Shown here in pieces: positions 30,582 to 39,954 of a stretch of DNA of 64,000 bases. The DNA is from Sphaerotilus mobilis (lineage in GTDB: Bacteria > Pseudomonadota > Gammaproteobacteria > Burkholderiales > Burkholderiaceae_C). The stretch covers positions 186,001 through 250,000 of the forward strand of contig NZ_SGWV01000010.1 of the NCBI RefSeq assembly GCF_004216565.1, given 5' to 3'. The stretch's first letter is position 1. Every line of letters starts with the position of its first letter. The notes below the pieces were generated by a model. The model saw nothing but the letters and a program-made list of their open reading frames with translations, ran no database searches and was not told the DNA's origin. Made by a program: the position numbers and the translations under genes.

Positions 30582-31295
30582 TCAGCCGACCGGGCCGCCG
30601 CCCCGTCCTGGTGCGCCGGGCGGTCGACCGCGGGGCCTGGGGACCAGCGGCCGGTCGGTCGAGCCGGCCAGATTGGCAAGAAACGCGCCCGACCCGAGCG
30701 GCCAGCCTTTCAGCAAGGCCGCTTCGACCTGTTGCTGCTGCGCGACCGGCAATGGCTCGTCGAGCAGGCGCTGCCAGGCCAGCTCCCGTTCGAAGGGCGT
30801 GTTGCCCAGCGCCCAGAACAGCGGGTGAGCGCTCACCACCGGGTCACCCAGGCGCCCCAGGTGATGGCCGGCACTCGACCACGGCCAGTCGGATGCCCGC
30901 ATCACCAGCCCGGCGCGCTGCGGCGCCTGCTCGATGGCGCGGGCGGCAAGCAGCAGCCAAGGCTCGGGCTCGATCACGGTGGCGCGGAAACGGCCGTCCC
31001 ACAAGGTGCCGGCGCGGCCATGGCGGCGGTTGTGGGCGCTCACGTAGCGTCGCCCCACGGCCTGCATCAGCTGGCTCAGGGCCTCGGCCGTCGGCGGCGT
31101 CAGCAGCAGCCGGACCTGGTCGTCGAGCAGCACATAGGCATGCACGACCACCTTGAGGTTGGCGGCCGCCTCGTGCAGCGCAGCGAGGTAGGCGCGCCGG
31201 TCGTCGGGATCGGCGAAGACCGGCGGGTGCGCCAGCCCGCGCTGCAGCACCAGGTGCGGCAGTCCGGCGAGGGCGAGTCGGGGCAGTCGAGCCAT
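30582..31295 (-). CDS. REP-associated tyrosine transposase (RAYT) homologue, probably inactive
   Basis: A 237-residue Y1-transposase-like protein. The fold landmarks are present: [15 protein letters not shown] at the start, [32 protein letters not shown] with the candidate catalytic Tyr, and [21 protein letters not shown]. The metal-binding HUH motif, normally near LMPNHVHLLL, reads [10 protein letters not shown] here, so both histidines are lost. The C-terminus is Pro/Arg/Gly-rich, unlike the catalytic core. RAYTs normally mobilise REP sequences; this copy is probably degenerate or domesticated. It lies between cysK (divergent) and gltB, interrupting an otherwise conserved neighbourhood. Confidence 0.82.
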   Translation of the reverse strand: MARLPRLALAGLPHLVLQRGLAHPPVFADPDDRRAYLAALHEAAANLKVVVHAYVLLDDQVRLLLTPPTAEALSQLMQAVGRRYVSAHNRRHGRAGTLWDGRFRATVIEPEPWLLLAARAIEQAPQRAGLVMRASDWPWSSAGHHLGRLGDPVVSAHPLFWALGNTPFERELAWQRLLDEPLPVAQQQQVEAALLKGWPLGSGAFLANLAGSTDRPLVPRPRGRPPGAPGRGGGPVG

Positions 31296-31391
31296 CGGGA
31301 AAACGTGTCAGGTTGCTGGCTCCAGACGGCCAACACGGCATTGTCCCGCCCCTGCGGCGGCAGGTCCTTGCGACAGAATCGGCGCGGCCGT

Positions 31392-31419
31392 GCCCCGCAT
31401 CCGACGGGGCCGCCGTTTT
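31392..31419 (+). promoter_or_regulatory. Terminator-like hairpin in the cysK leader
   Basis: GCCCCG (31392-31397) and CGGGGC (31405-31410) form a stem with a 7-base loop, followed by CGCCG and TTTT (31416-31419). The structure ends 14 bases before the cysK ATG and lies between divergent genes. It therefore cannot end an upstream plus-strand gene and would sit in the cysK 5' leader. Confidence 0.35.
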
Positions 31420-31433
31420 GGAGACTCCGACCC

Positions 31434-32357
31434 ATGCGCGCAGACAACGTCCTGGCCACCATCGGCCACACCCCGCACATCCGCATCAACCGCCTGTTTG
31501 GCGCTGGCGCCAACGTCTGGATCAAGTCCGAGCGCAGCAACCCCGGCGGCTCGATCAAGGACCGCATCGCCCTGGCCATGGTCGAGGACGCCGAAGCCAG
31601 CGGCGCGCTCAAGCCCGGCGGGACCATCGTCGAGCCGACCTCCGGCAACACCGGCATCGGTCTGGCCATGGTGGCGGCCGTCAAGGGCTACACCCTGGTG
31701 CTGGTGATGCCCGACAGCATGAGCCTCGAACGCCGCCGGCTGATGCTGGCCTACGGTGCGCAGTTCGTGCTGACCCCGCGCGAGAAGGGCATGAAGGGCG
31801 CGATCGAGAAGGCGCAGGAGCTGGTCGCGTCGACCCCCGGTGCCTGGATGCCGCAGCAGTTCGAGAACCCCGCCAACATCGCTGTGCACGTGCGCACCAC
31901 GGCGCAGGAGATCCTGGCCGACTTTCCCGACGGCCTGGATGCGCTGATCACCGGCGTGGGCACCGGCGGTCACCTGAGCGGCTGCGCGCAGGTTCTGAAG
32001 GCGGCCTGGCCGGCGCTCCAGGTGTTTGCGGTCGAGCCGGCCGCTTCGCCGGTGATCAGTGGCGGCAAGCCGTCGCCGCATCCGATCCAGGGCATCGGCG
32101 CGGGTTTCATACCGAGCAACCTGCAGACCGAACTGCTCGACGGCGTCATCACCGTCGAAGCCGATGTCGCCAAGGACTACGCCCGACGCAGCGCGCGCGA
32201 GGAAGGCCTGCTGGTGGGCATCTCCAGCGGCGCGACGCTGGCGGCGATCGCCAAGAAGTTGCCGGAGCTGGGCGCCGGCGCGCGCGTGCTGGGCTTCAAC
32301 TACGACACCGGCGAGCGCTACCTGTCGACGCCCGACTTCCTGCCGCAGGAAAGCTGA
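31434..32357 (+). CDS. cysK: Cysteine synthase A (O-acetylserine sulfhydrylase)
   Basis: A 307-residue PLP enzyme of the CysK type. [12 protein letters not shown] carries the PLP Lys (residue 42). [15 protein letters not shown] is the substrate loop, [10 protein letters not shown] the phosphate-binding loop and [10 protein letters not shown] the PLP-N1 serine region. It makes cysteine from O-acetylserine and sulfide. The start is ATG 31434 ([11 protein letters not shown]); the frame is open far upstream but that part is antisense to the RAYT gene. It is convergent with dgt, with nine bases between stops. Confidence 0.94.
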   Translation: MRADNVLATIGHTPHIRINRLFGAGANVWIKSERSNPGGSIKDRIALAMVEDAEASGALKPGGTIVEPTSGNTGIGLAMVAAVKGYTLVLVMPDSMSLERRRLMLAYGAQFVLTPREKGMKGAIEKAQELVASTPGAWMPQQFENPANIAVHVRTTAQEILADFPDGLDALITGVGTGGHLSGCAQVLKAAWPALQVFAVEPAASPVISGGKPSPHPIQGIGAGFIPSNLQTELLDGVITVEADVAKDYARRSAREEGLLVGISSGATLAAIAKKLPELGAGARVLGFNYDTGERYLSTPDFLPQES

Positions 32358-32366
32358 CCGGGGCGC

Positions 32367-33566
32367 TCAGGCGGGCTGGCGGAACAGCCGCCGGCCCGTC
32401 AGCCGCTCGTGCTCGCGGATCGCGTAGCGGTCGGTCATGCCGGCGATGTAGTCGGCCACCGCCCGCTCGCGCAGTGGTGAGCCGGCGAAGTCGGCTGGCA
32501 TCTCTTGCGGCCGCTCGACGTAGACCTCGAACAGCTCGGTGACGATGCGTTGCGCGGTCAGCGTCGTCTCCATCACCGCCGGATGGCGGTACAGCGCCTT
32601 GAACAGCAGCCGCTTCAGGTCGGTGCTGGCCGCACGCATGGCGGGGCTGAACTGCACCAGCGGCGCCATGGCGCGGGCGGCATCGGCATCGGCCGGGGCC
32701 TGCGCCTTCAGGGCGGCACCGGTCGCGTCGATGACGTCGTAGACCTGGGCCGACAACATGCGGCGCAGGATTTCGTAGAGCAGCCGGCGCGGCCGTGCCT
32801 GCTGCAGCGACGGGTGTTCGCGCAGGGCGGCCTCGCGGTGCACGCCCAGCAGCGGCAGCTCGCAGACCTGGTCGAGCGTGATCAGGCCGGATCTCACGCC
32901 GTCGTCGACGTCGTGGGCGTTGTAGGCGATCTCGTCGGCGAGGTTGGCCAGTTGCGCCTCCAGGCCGGGCTGGCTGCGCTCGATGAAGCGCCGGCCGATG
33001 CCACCGGGCTCGTGGCGCTCGATCCAGCGTGCCACCCGCAAGGGGCAATGCTTGAGGATGCCCTCGCGGGTCTCGAAGCTGAGGTTGAGGCCGTCGAAGT
33101 CGGGGTAGCGCTGCTCCAGCACATCGACCACCCGCAGGCTCTGCAGGTTGTGTTCGAAGCCGCCGTGTGGCGCCATGCAGGCATGCAGCGCGTCCTGGCC
33201 CGCGTGGCCAAAGGGCGTGTGGCCCAGGTCATGCGCCAGCGCGATGGCTTCAACCAGGTCTTCATGGAGACCCAGCGCCCGGGCGATCGAGCGGCCCAGT
33301 TGCGCCACCTCCAGCGTGTGCGTCAGCCGGGTGCGGAACAGGTCGCCCTCATGGTTCAGGAAGACCTGGGTCTTGTAGACCAGGCGCCGGAATGCGGTGC
33401 TGTGGACGATGCGGTCGCGGTCGCGCTGGAAGGCGTTGCGGGTTGGCGCGGCGGGCTCGGGGTGGCGTCGGCCGCGGCTCGAACGCGGGTCGCTGGCCCA
33501 GGTCGACAGGCGCCGGCCGGGGCCGGTCGAGCCTTGCAAGGACGACCGGCGCGGCGCCTCAGGCAC
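32367..33566 (-). CDS. dgt: dGTPase-like HD-domain triphosphohydrolase
   Basis: A protein of about 399 residues with the HD metal site: [10 protein letters not shown] (first His), [15 protein letters not shown] (His-Asp) and the later Asp in [45 protein letters not shown] is the family N-terminus. Such enzymes hydrolyse dNTPs, usually dGTP, to deoxynucleoside and triphosphate. No ATG fits. GTG 33566 overlaps the aroB stop by eight bases and is preferred on coupling; TTG 33539 is possible. The aroK-aroB-dgt order is conserved in Burkholderiales. Confidence 0.92.
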   Translation of the reverse strand: MPEAPRRSSLQGSTGPGRRLSTWASDPRSSRGRRHPEPAAPTRNAFQRDRDRIVHSTAFRRLVYKTQVFLNHEGDLFRTRLTHTLEVAQLGRSIARALGLHEDLVEAIALAHDLGHTPFGHAGQDALHACMAPHGGFEHNLQSLRVVDVLEQRYPDFDGLNLSFETREGILKHCPLRVARWIERHEPGGIGRRFIERSQPGLEAQLANLADEIAYNAHDVDDGVRSGLITLDQVCELPLLGVHREAALREHPSLQQARPRRLLYEILRRMLSAQVYDVIDATGAALKAQAPADADAARAMAPLVQFSPAMRAASTDLKRLLFKALYRHPAVMETTLTAQRIVTELFEVYVERPQEMPADFAGSPLRERAVADYIAGMTDRYAIREHERLTGRRLFRQPA

Positions 33567-34647
33567 AGGCCGCCGCGATGACGTCACGCACCAGCGCCTC
33601 GGGCGCGCCCTGCATGCGGGCGTGGCCCATGTGGTCAATGACGACGAAGCGGATCTCGCCGGCCTCGGCCTTCTTGTCGACCTGCATCAGCGCCAGGTAG
33701 CGCTCGGCACCCAGGTCGGGCGCGCGCACCGGCAGGCCGGCGGCGACGCAGATGCGGCGCATCCGGTCGACAAATTCGGCCGGCATCAGCCCCAGCCGGG
33801 CCGACAGGTCGGCGGCCATGACCATGCCGCAGCCGACGGCCTCGCCGTGCAGCCAGGCGCCATAGCCCATGCCGGCCTCGATCGCGTGGCCGAAGGTGTG
33901 GCCGAAGTTGAGGATGGCGCGGTTGCCGCTTTCACGCTCGTCGCCGCCGACGACCTCGGCCTTGATCTCGCACGACCGCGCCACGGCCCGTGCCAGCGCG
34001 GACGTGTCGCGCGCCATCAGCGCGGGCAGCTCGGCCTCGATCCAGTCCAGGAAGCTGGGGTCGGCGATCGGTCCGTACTTGATGACCTCGGCCAGGCCAG
34101 CCGACAGCTCGCGCGCGGGCAGCGTGGCCAGCGTGTCGAGGTCGCAGATCACCCGCACCGGCTGGTAGAACGCGCCGATCATGTTCTTGCCCAACGGGTG
34201 GTTGACGGCGGTCTTGCCGCCCACCGACGAGTCGACCTGCGCCAGCAGCGTCGTGGGCACCTGCACAAAGGGCACGCCGCGCATGTAGCAAGCCGCCGCG
34301 AAGCCGGTCATGTCGCCGACCACGCCACCGCCCAGCGCAACCAGCACGGTCTTGCGGTCGCATGCGGCACCCAGCAACGCATCGAAGATGAGGTTGAGCG
34401 TGGTCCAGTCCTTGTGCGCCTCGCCATCGGGCAGTTCGACGCTCAGCACGCGCGGGTAGTGCGCCGACAGGCCACGTCGCACGGTCTCGGCGTACAGCGG
34501 CGAGACGGTGGTGTTGGTCACGATGACGGCGGTGCTGGCCGCCGGCAAGCCTTGCCAAGTGCTTGGCGCGCCCAGCAGGCCGGTGCCGATCTGGATGTCG
34601 TAGCTGCGGTCGTCGAGCGCGACGCGCACGGTGGCATGAAGGTTCAT
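33559..34647 (-). CDS. aroB: 3-dehydroquinate synthase
   Basis: A 362-residue NAD+-dependent enzyme. [11 protein letters not shown] is the early signature. [48 protein letters not shown] covers the NAD and substrate site (given here as the family landmark from GGGVVGD to SSVGGKT). [11 protein letters not shown] carries metal-ligand histidines. It converts DAHP to 3-dehydroquinate, step two of the shikimate pathway. It is eight bases after aroK and overlaps dgt. Confidence 0.95.
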   Translation of the reverse strand: MNLHATVRVALDDRSYDIQIGTGLLGAPSTWQGLPAASTAVIVTNTTVSPLYAETVRRGLSAHYPRVLSVELPDGEAHKDWTTLNLIFDALLGAACDRKTVLVALGGGVVGDMTGFAAACYMRGVPFVQVPTTLLAQVDSSVGGKTAVNHPLGKNMIGAFYQPVRVICDLDTLATLPARELSAGLAEVIKYGPIADPSFLDWIEAELPALMARDTSALARAVARSCEIKAEVVGGDERESGNRAILNFGHTFGHAIEAGMGYGAWLHGEAVGCGMVMAADLSARLGLMPAEFVDRMRRICVAAGLPVRAPDLGAERYLALMQVDKKAEAGEIRFVVIDHMGHARMQGAPEALVRDVIAAACA

Positions 34648-34655
34648 CTGGGTGG

Positions 34656-35273
34656 TCAGGCGCGTGGGGTACGGGGCAGGACGCTGGACGGCACACGCTG
34701 CGGGTCGACCAGCCCGGCCAGCTCCAGCTGCATCAGCACCATGTTGATCAAAGTGGCCACCGACGGCCGCCCAGTCTCGATGACGAAGTGCGCCGTCTCG
34801 CGGTAGAGCGGGTCGCGGTCACGGAACAGCTCGCGCAGCTTGCGCAGCGGATCGGCCACTTGCAGCAAGGGCCGCTGGGTGTCGTGGCGCAGTCGCCGGA
34901 AGAGTTCCTCGGGCGTGGCTCGCAGGTAGACGACGGTGCTGCCTTCGCGCAGCGATTGCCGGTTGGCCTCGCGCAGCACGGCCCCACCCCCGGTGGCAAT
35001 GATCTGCGGCGGCTGCGCGACGATGTCGGCGATGACCTGCTGCTCGATGTCGCGGAAGGCGGCTTCGCCTTCGCGCTCGAAGAAGGACCGGATCGAACAG
35101 CCCAGCCGCTGCTCGATCACATGGTCGGCATCGACAAAGGCCACCCCCAGCGCATGCGCCAGCTGCCGCCCGGCCGTGGACTTGCCGGCTCCAGGCATGG
35201 CGACGAGGCTGAGGGAGCGCTGGAGCGCCGCCGGTTCAGCCGCTGCCGCGTTGTCGGACGTGGGTGAAATCAA
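34656..35273 (-). CDS. aroK: Shikimate kinase
   Basis: A 205-residue P-loop kinase with [13 protein letters not shown] (shikimate and Mg contact), [12 protein letters not shown] (Walker B-like GGG loop) and [17 protein letters not shown] (lid arginines). It phosphorylates shikimate. The P-loop reads AMPGAGKST, so its first position is Ala25 instead of the usual Gly; GKST is intact and activity is likely. The only in-frame start that keeps the N-terminus is TTG 35273, with GAGG eleven bases before it. A hairpin lies just upstream. The tail past residue 175 is longer than the minimal enzyme. Confidence 0.92.
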   Translation of the reverse strand: MISPTSDNAAAAEPAALQRSLSLVAMPGAGKSTAGRQLAHALGVAFVDADHVIEQRLGCSIRSFFEREGEAAFRDIEQQVIADIVAQPPQIIATGGGAVLREANRQSLREGSTVVYLRATPEELFRRLRHDTQRPLLQVADPLRKLRELFRDRDPLYRETAHFVIETGRPSVATLINMVLMQLELAGLVDPQRVPSSVLPRTPRA

Positions 35274-35287
35274 TCTGCTTCTTGCCT

Positions 35288-35326
35288 CAAGGTGATCCCG
35301 ACGATTGTCGCCTGAGCATCACCTTG
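35288..35326 (-). promoter_or_regulatory. Hairpin in the aroK leader
   Basis: CAAGGTGAT (35288-35296) and ATCACCTTG (35318-35326) are a perfect 9-bp inverted repeat. Its 21-base loop contains a second stem, CGAC-GATT-GTCG (35299-35310). It lies 15 bases before the aroK TTG start and after the Ig-like gene. No U-tract follows on the minus strand, so it is not a standard terminator. A further dyad, GCGATCG-TT-CGCGATCGC, begins at about 35326. Confidence 0.5.
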
Positions 35327-35369
35327 CGATCGTTCGCGATCGCGTCACCCCGCTCCGAAGTGCGCGTCG

Positions 35370-37073
35370 TCAGTTCGGCGACGTGCACTCGACAGTGGGG
35401 GTGCGGGCCGGATCGCCAACACCATAGGGACTCACCTGGAACGACGGTGGTGTCGTGTTGGTGAATTCCTCAGCGGCCGCTCCAAGAACGCCGGTCCAGA
35501 CAGCCCGACCTTCTGTGCCTGAAACACCGGCTGCAGAAACGAGGATCCGGTAGCTGACCCAGGTCGCCACGTTCTTCGGGTATTGGATTTGAAGGATGGC
35601 AGCACCACTCGAATCGGTTTCGCCGGTCCCGATCATGCTGATCGCGATGTCCGATTTGCGCGGATCGAGTTGCCCGTTCGAGTTCACATCCTCTCCCGAC
35701 TCAAGCACAGCGTTTCGATTGATGTCCTCATTGGCGCAACTGGAGGACTGGTAACCGCCGGCGCCGGTATCCGTCGTCCAACTGCCTGGACGGACGTAGA
35801 AGCCCTTCGCATAGGACAGCAAATCGACCGAAGGCGTGATTCGAACGTTCGCCTTGGCTTGACCCGCTGCGTCGACCACCATCACCACGAAGCGCTTCAC
35901 ATAGGCCAGACCTGATGCACCCGTGGAGATCGTGTTGTCGGTTCCGATGGACACCGACAACGGCTCCGAGATCACGGTCAAGGTCGTGAGCGCAAAGGTC
36001 GAGCAGGAACCGGTTGCCGCAGCGGCATCGGTCAAGTAGTAGCACGCGCGGACGGTCACGCCATCGGTAGGACTGCTGCGGGTGCCTGGGATGTAGGCGG
36101 TCGTGGCGACTCCGTTGGAGTCGGAATAAACGACGTTGCTGCCTGTCGAAAGCGATCCGCCGATCGCGTTCACATCGTTGTTCAGATCGAATCGAACCCG
36201 GACATTCGAGATGGGCGTGTTGCCTGCACCCAGGAAAAGGGCCCGAACCTCTGAACGGTTGCTCGACGAACTGCTGTTGACCGACACCACGCTGGGACTC
36301 GACGTCACGGTGGCGGACGTGATGGTGTTGGTCACGGCAGGAATGCTGCCGCTGCCCGATTGCACGATCACGGTCTCGGTCCGGGAAACGCCGCCTGCGT
36401 TGGCGACGATGTCGACGTTTCCAGCGATCGCAGGCGCCGTGAAGGTGTACGAGAAGGCACCATTGTTGTCGGTGACACCGGAGCGCGAGGCCACACCTGT
36501 TCCCGAGACCGTGATCGGCAGCCCGACCATCGGATTGCTGTTGACGTCAAGGAGCTGGTAGTCGATTTGACCTGCGGCGCTTGGAGCCAGGACCGCCTGA
36601 AGGACGGTGGCCTTGAGCTGCGCACCGACCACGGTGAACGATGCAGAGCGGCTCACGCTGCCGCTTGTGGCGGTCACCGTCACGATGCGATTGGATCGAT
36701 TGGTGCCGATGCTCACGGTGCCGGTGAGGGTTCCATTGGCGGCCGTCGTGCCACTCGACGTGACCACCACCGCTTCGTTGTCGACACGGACCGTGACAGG
36801 AACGCCTGTCATGGCCACTCGATTGGCATCGACTGCGGTGACTGTGACGCCAATGGTGGAAGCACCAGAGTTGCTCACGCTGGTCGAACTGAGTGTGACC
36901 AGCAGATCCGTTGCCGTGGCAGTGACCGCGGTGCCATCGCCTCCACCGGTCCCTGCCGTCGACCCATTCCCGAACGGCGAAGCACCGGAGTCACCCCCGC
37001 CGCCACCGCAAGCCGACAGTGCAGCCGCGAGCACAACGACCGTCGCCAGTCGGAATAGCGAAATCCCACGCAT
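35370..37073 (-). CDS. Ig-like-domain lipoprotein with calcium-loop motifs, pilus-operon linked
   Basis: A 567-residue protein not recognised by name. It begins with a lipoprotein signal (VVVLAAALSACGGGGG; Cys near residue 22), then a Gly/Ser linker. Several beta-rich repeats of the invasin/Big_1 kind follow, with VTVRVDNEAV, TSSGTTAANGTLTGTVSIG and the later ITVSGTGVASRSGVTDNNGAF. Near residues 450-472 are two tandem EF-hand-like loops, DINRNAVLESGED and DVNSNGQLDPRKSD, suggesting Ca2+ binding. Base composition is clearly less GC-rich than neighbours, with more Ser/Thr/Asn. It lies 44 bases downstream of pilQ. ATG 37073 has GGGGAGAAG upstream. Surface or pilus-associated function is inferred. 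Confidence 0.8.
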   Translation of the reverse strand: MRGISLFRLATVVVLAAALSACGGGGGDSGASPFGNGSTAGTGGGDGTAVTATATDLLVTLSSTSVSNSGASTIGVTVTAVDANRVAMTGVPVTVRVDNEAVVVTSSGTTAANGTLTGTVSIGTNRSNRIVTVTATSGSVSRSASFTVVGAQLKATVLQAVLAPSAAGQIDYQLLDVNSNPMVGLPITVSGTGVASRSGVTDNNGAFSYTFTAPAIAGNVDIVANAGGVSRTETVIVQSGSGSIPAVTNTITSATVTSSPSVVSVNSSSSSNRSEVRALFLGAGNTPISNVRVRFDLNNDVNAIGGSLSTGSNVVYSDSNGVATTAYIPGTRSSPTDGVTVRACYYLTDAAAATGSCSTFALTTLTVISEPLSVSIGTDNTISTGASGLAYVKRFVVMVVDAAGQAKANVRITPSVDLLSYAKGFYVRPGSWTTDTGAGGYQSSSCANEDINRNAVLESGEDVNSNGQLDPRKSDIAISMIGTGETDSSGAAILQIQYPKNVATWVSYRILVSAAGVSGTEGRAVWTGVLGAAAEEFTNTTPPSFQVSPYGVGDPARTPTVECTSPN

Positions 37074-37117
37074 CAAATCTTCTCCCCGGAAATCTTATGC
37101 AGGCCGCGTTCCCTGGC

Positions 37118-39376
37118 TCAGCGCGTCAGCGCCGAATTCCTGTCCGTGATCACCTTCGGTGTCAGGAAGATCAGCAACTCGGTCTTGTTGGCCACCCGCG
37201 TCTTGTTGCGGAACAGCGCGCCCAGGTAGGGCAGATCGCCGAGCACCGGGACCTTGTTGATCGTGTCGGTTTCGGTGGTCTCGAAGATGCCGCCGATCAC
37301 GACCGTGCCGCCGTTTTCGACCAGCACCTGCGTCTTGACATGCTTGGTGTTGATCGCGAAGCCGGCCGAGGTCTGCTGGCCGACGCTGTCCTTGTTGACG
37401 TCGACGTCCATGATGATGTTGCCCTCGGGCGTGATCTGGGGCGTGACTTCGAGCTTGAGCGTGGCCTTGCGGAAGGCGATCGACGGAGCGGTGTTCTGGT
37501 TGCCGCCGGTCTGGTAGGGCAGTTCGGTGCCCTGCTCGATCAGCGCCTTGACCTGGTCGGCTGTGACGACGCGCGGGCTGGAGACCAGCTTGCCCTTGCC
37601 TTCGGCTTCAAGCGCCGACAGTTCCAGGTTGAGGAAGCGGTTCGAGCTGGCACCGAACAGCGACAGCGCAAAGGTCGCCGCCGAGGCGCCACCCAGCGAG
37701 CTGGTGTTGGCCGGCAGGTTGACGAACTGCGAGTTCGCGTAGAGCGCACCGGTCGCCGATTGCAGCGTCGTGTCACCGATCGACGAGTAGTTGCCGCCCA
37801 CCGCGACGCGGGTGTTGCCGCCCCAGCCCGGCGTGCCGCCGTTGACGCCGCGCAGGTCGGTCGCGCCGAGCTTGACGCCCAGCGTGCGGCCGAAGGTGTC
37901 GACCGCTTCGACGATGCGCGCCTCGATCATCACCTGGCGCACCGGCACGTCGATCTTGGCGATCAGCTGGGCGACCTCCTCCAGCTTGGAGGGGATGTCG
38001 GTGACGAAGAGCTGGTTGGTGCGGGTCTCGAACACCACGCTGCCACGCGCCGACAGGATCCGGGTGACGCCGCCCTGCTGGGCGCTGCTGCTGCCGGCCT
38101 GCTGGCCGGTCAGGCCCTTGGAGACTTCCTCGGACTTGGTGTAGTTGAGCTGGAAGCTCTGGGTGCGCAGGGGCTCCAGGTCGGCGATCTGCTTGCGCGA
38201 CTCCAGCTCCTGCTTCTCCTTGGCGGCCAGCTCGTCCTTGGGCGCGATCCACAACACGTTGCCGGTCTTCTTCACGCCCAGGCCCTTGGCCTGAAGAATG
38301 ATGTCCAGCGCCTGGTCCCAGGGGACGTCCTTCAGGCGCAGCGTGACGTTGCCGGTCACGGTGTCGCTGGTCACGACGTTGAAGTTGGTGAAATCGGCGA
38401 TGACCTGCAGCAGCGAGCGGACCTCGATGCTCTGGAAGTTCAGCGACAGCTTGTCGCCGTTGTAGCCCGGCCCGGCGGTCAGCTTCTGCGGGTCGGCCTT
38501 CTGCGGCCGGACCTCCAGCACGAACTGGTTGTCGGTCTGGTAGGCGCTGTGTTCCCAGCTGCCACGCGGCTCCACCACCAGACGCACCCGGTCGCCGGTC
38601 TGGCTTGCGGCATAGGCCTGCACCGGCGTGCCGAAGTCGGTCACGTCCAGACGCTTGACGAGGTTGTCGGGCACGGTCGAGCGCAGGAATTCCACCACCA
38701 GGTTCTGGCCCTGCTGGCGGATGTCGACGCCCACCTGGCTGCTCGGCAGGTCGACCACGACGCGGCCGGAGCCGTCGCGGCCGCGACGGAAGTCGATGTC
38801 GCGGATGCGCTCGGGCGTGCTGTTCTGGCTGTCGGCGAAGTGGATGGCCTCGTTCGCCTTGGGGGCCGCAGCGGCCACCAGAGGCGCGGCCGCCGTGGTC
38901 GACGCCAGATTGGCGGCCAGCGGCACCGGGTCTAGCGTGACCAGCAAGGTCTTGCCGACCTGCTCGGTGCGGTAGCGGGTTGGCTGACGCAGGTTGAGCA
39001 CGAGGCGCGTGCGGTCACCGGCCAGCGCCAGCGCATAGGAGCGCAGGTTGCCGAGGTTGACCTCTTGCGTGGCCCGCACGGTGCTGCCGTTGACGACGCC
39101 CAGCAGGTCCAGCGCGATGCGCGCGGGCGACTGCAGCACGAAGCCGCGCGGCGGATTCATCAGCGGTTCGTCGAGTTCGATGCGCAGCGTCTCGCTGCCA
39201 CCTTGCTGGCTGCTGGTGATGGACTGGATGACGGTCTGGGCCTGGGCCGGCGTGACCAGCAGGGCCAGGGCGGCGACCGCGGCGAGGCTGCCGAAGCTCG
39301 ACACCAGCCCCGCCAGCAGGGCCCGGCTGCGGGCGCGCCACGCGTCGGGCCGCGTATGGGTTGCGACGGTACTCAT
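37118..39376 (-). CDS. pilQ: Type IV pilus secretin PilQ
   Basis: A 752-residue outer-membrane secretin with a signal peptide ending near PAQAQ. Two AMIN domains (about 45-125 and 175-270) bind peptidoglycan. An STN/N0 domain begins at LSLNFQSIEVRSLLQVIADF, then N1 and the secretin core with VMIEARIVEAVDTFGR, SSPRVVTADQVKALIEQGTELPY and LVENGGTVVIGGIFE. The last segment, VPVLGDLPYLGALFRN, is the membrane-proximal beta lip. It forms the pore for pilus exit. GGAGAGAAG precedes ATG 39376, which overlaps the pilP stop. Confidence 0.96.
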   Translation of the reverse strand: MSTVATHTRPDAWRARSRALLAGLVSSFGSLAAVAALALLVTPAQAQTVIQSITSSQQGGSETLRIELDEPLMNPPRGFVLQSPARIALDLLGVVNGSTVRATQEVNLGNLRSYALALAGDRTRLVLNLRQPTRYRTEQVGKTLLVTLDPVPLAANLASTTAAAPLVAAAAPKANEAIHFADSQNSTPERIRDIDFRRGRDGSGRVVVDLPSSQVGVDIRQQGQNLVVEFLRSTVPDNLVKRLDVTDFGTPVQAYAASQTGDRVRLVVEPRGSWEHSAYQTDNQFVLEVRPQKADPQKLTAGPGYNGDKLSLNFQSIEVRSLLQVIADFTNFNVVTSDTVTGNVTLRLKDVPWDQALDIILQAKGLGVKKTGNVLWIAPKDELAAKEKQELESRKQIADLEPLRTQSFQLNYTKSEEVSKGLTGQQAGSSSAQQGGVTRILSARGSVVFETRTNQLFVTDIPSKLEEVAQLIAKIDVPVRQVMIEARIVEAVDTFGRTLGVKLGATDLRGVNGGTPGWGGNTRVAVGGNYSSIGDTTLQSATGALYANSQFVNLPANTSSLGGASAATFALSLFGASSNRFLNLELSALEAEGKGKLVSSPRVVTADQVKALIEQGTELPYQTGGNQNTAPSIAFRKATLKLEVTPQITPEGNIIMDVDVNKDSVGQQTSAGFAINTKHVKTQVLVENGGTVVIGGIFETTETDTINKVPVLGDLPYLGALFRNKTRVANKTELLIFLTPKVITDRNSALTR

Positions 39377-39954
39377 CGACTTCTCTCCTGGGCGCGTTCC
39401 TGCAGCGTGAGGGTGCTCATGCGTTCGACCCACTCGCCGAGCGCGTCCTGCACGATCTCACGCAAGGTGATCTCGGTTTCGGTGATGCGGGTGATGCGGC
39501 CGTAGTTCTGGCCGATGTAGTCACCCACCTTGATCTGGTAGAGCAGGTTGTCGGCCCGCAACAAGGCATGGGGACGGCCGCTGCGCACCACGCTGCCAAC
39601 CATGGTGAGGTTGTCCAGCGGATAGGCCTCCAGCGGCTCGCGGCGCCGGTTCATCTCGGCGGCCAGCAGCGAGTTGGGCTGGCGGGTCTCCTGCTTGAGG
39701 GCGACCTGCAGCTTCTGCATGCTGAAGGGCTCGACGTCGCGAACGGCCATGTAGGGCTGCGGATCGAACTTGCGCGGCGGCAGCAGCGGCGGCACGCGCG
39801 GCTTGGCCTCGCGGCGCTCCTGGTCCATCCAGTCCTGCAGTTCCTGGTGCGGATCGCCGCAGGCGCTCAGCAGCAGCGAACTGCCAACCGCCGCCAGCAG
39901 GGCCAGCGAGGCGGCACGCAGCCGCCGTTGATCGATGCGGGGGCGCGCGCTCAT
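39373..39954 (-). CDS. pilP: Type IV pilus assembly lipoprotein PilP
   Basis: A 193-residue lipoprotein (LLLSACGDPHQELQDWM; Cys near residue 32). A Pro-rich linker (KPRVPPLLPPRKFDPQPY) is followed by the PilP HR-like beta domain (about 105-180), with YPLDNLTMVGSV, ALLRADNLLYQIKVGDYIGQNYGRI and ITLREIVQD. It links the inner-membrane PilNO dimer to PilQ. The ATG at 39954 overlaps the pilO TGA, and the gene overlaps pilQ by four bases. Confidence 0.95.
   Translation of the reverse strand: MSARPRIDQRRLRAASLALLAAVGSSLLLSACGDPHQELQDWMDQERREAKPRVPPLLPPRKFDPQPYMAVRDVEPFSMQKLQVALKQETRQPNSLLAAEMNRRREPLEAYPLDNLTMVGSVVRSGRPHALLRADNLLYQIKVGDYIGQNYGRITRITETEITLREIVQDALGEWVERMSTLTLQERAQERSR

Noticed and set aside
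30582-31295. A complete insertion sequence around the RAYT gene
   Set aside because: No terminal repeats, target duplications or IS200-type end hairpins bound the gene. The nearby repeats are REP-like and lie on one side only.
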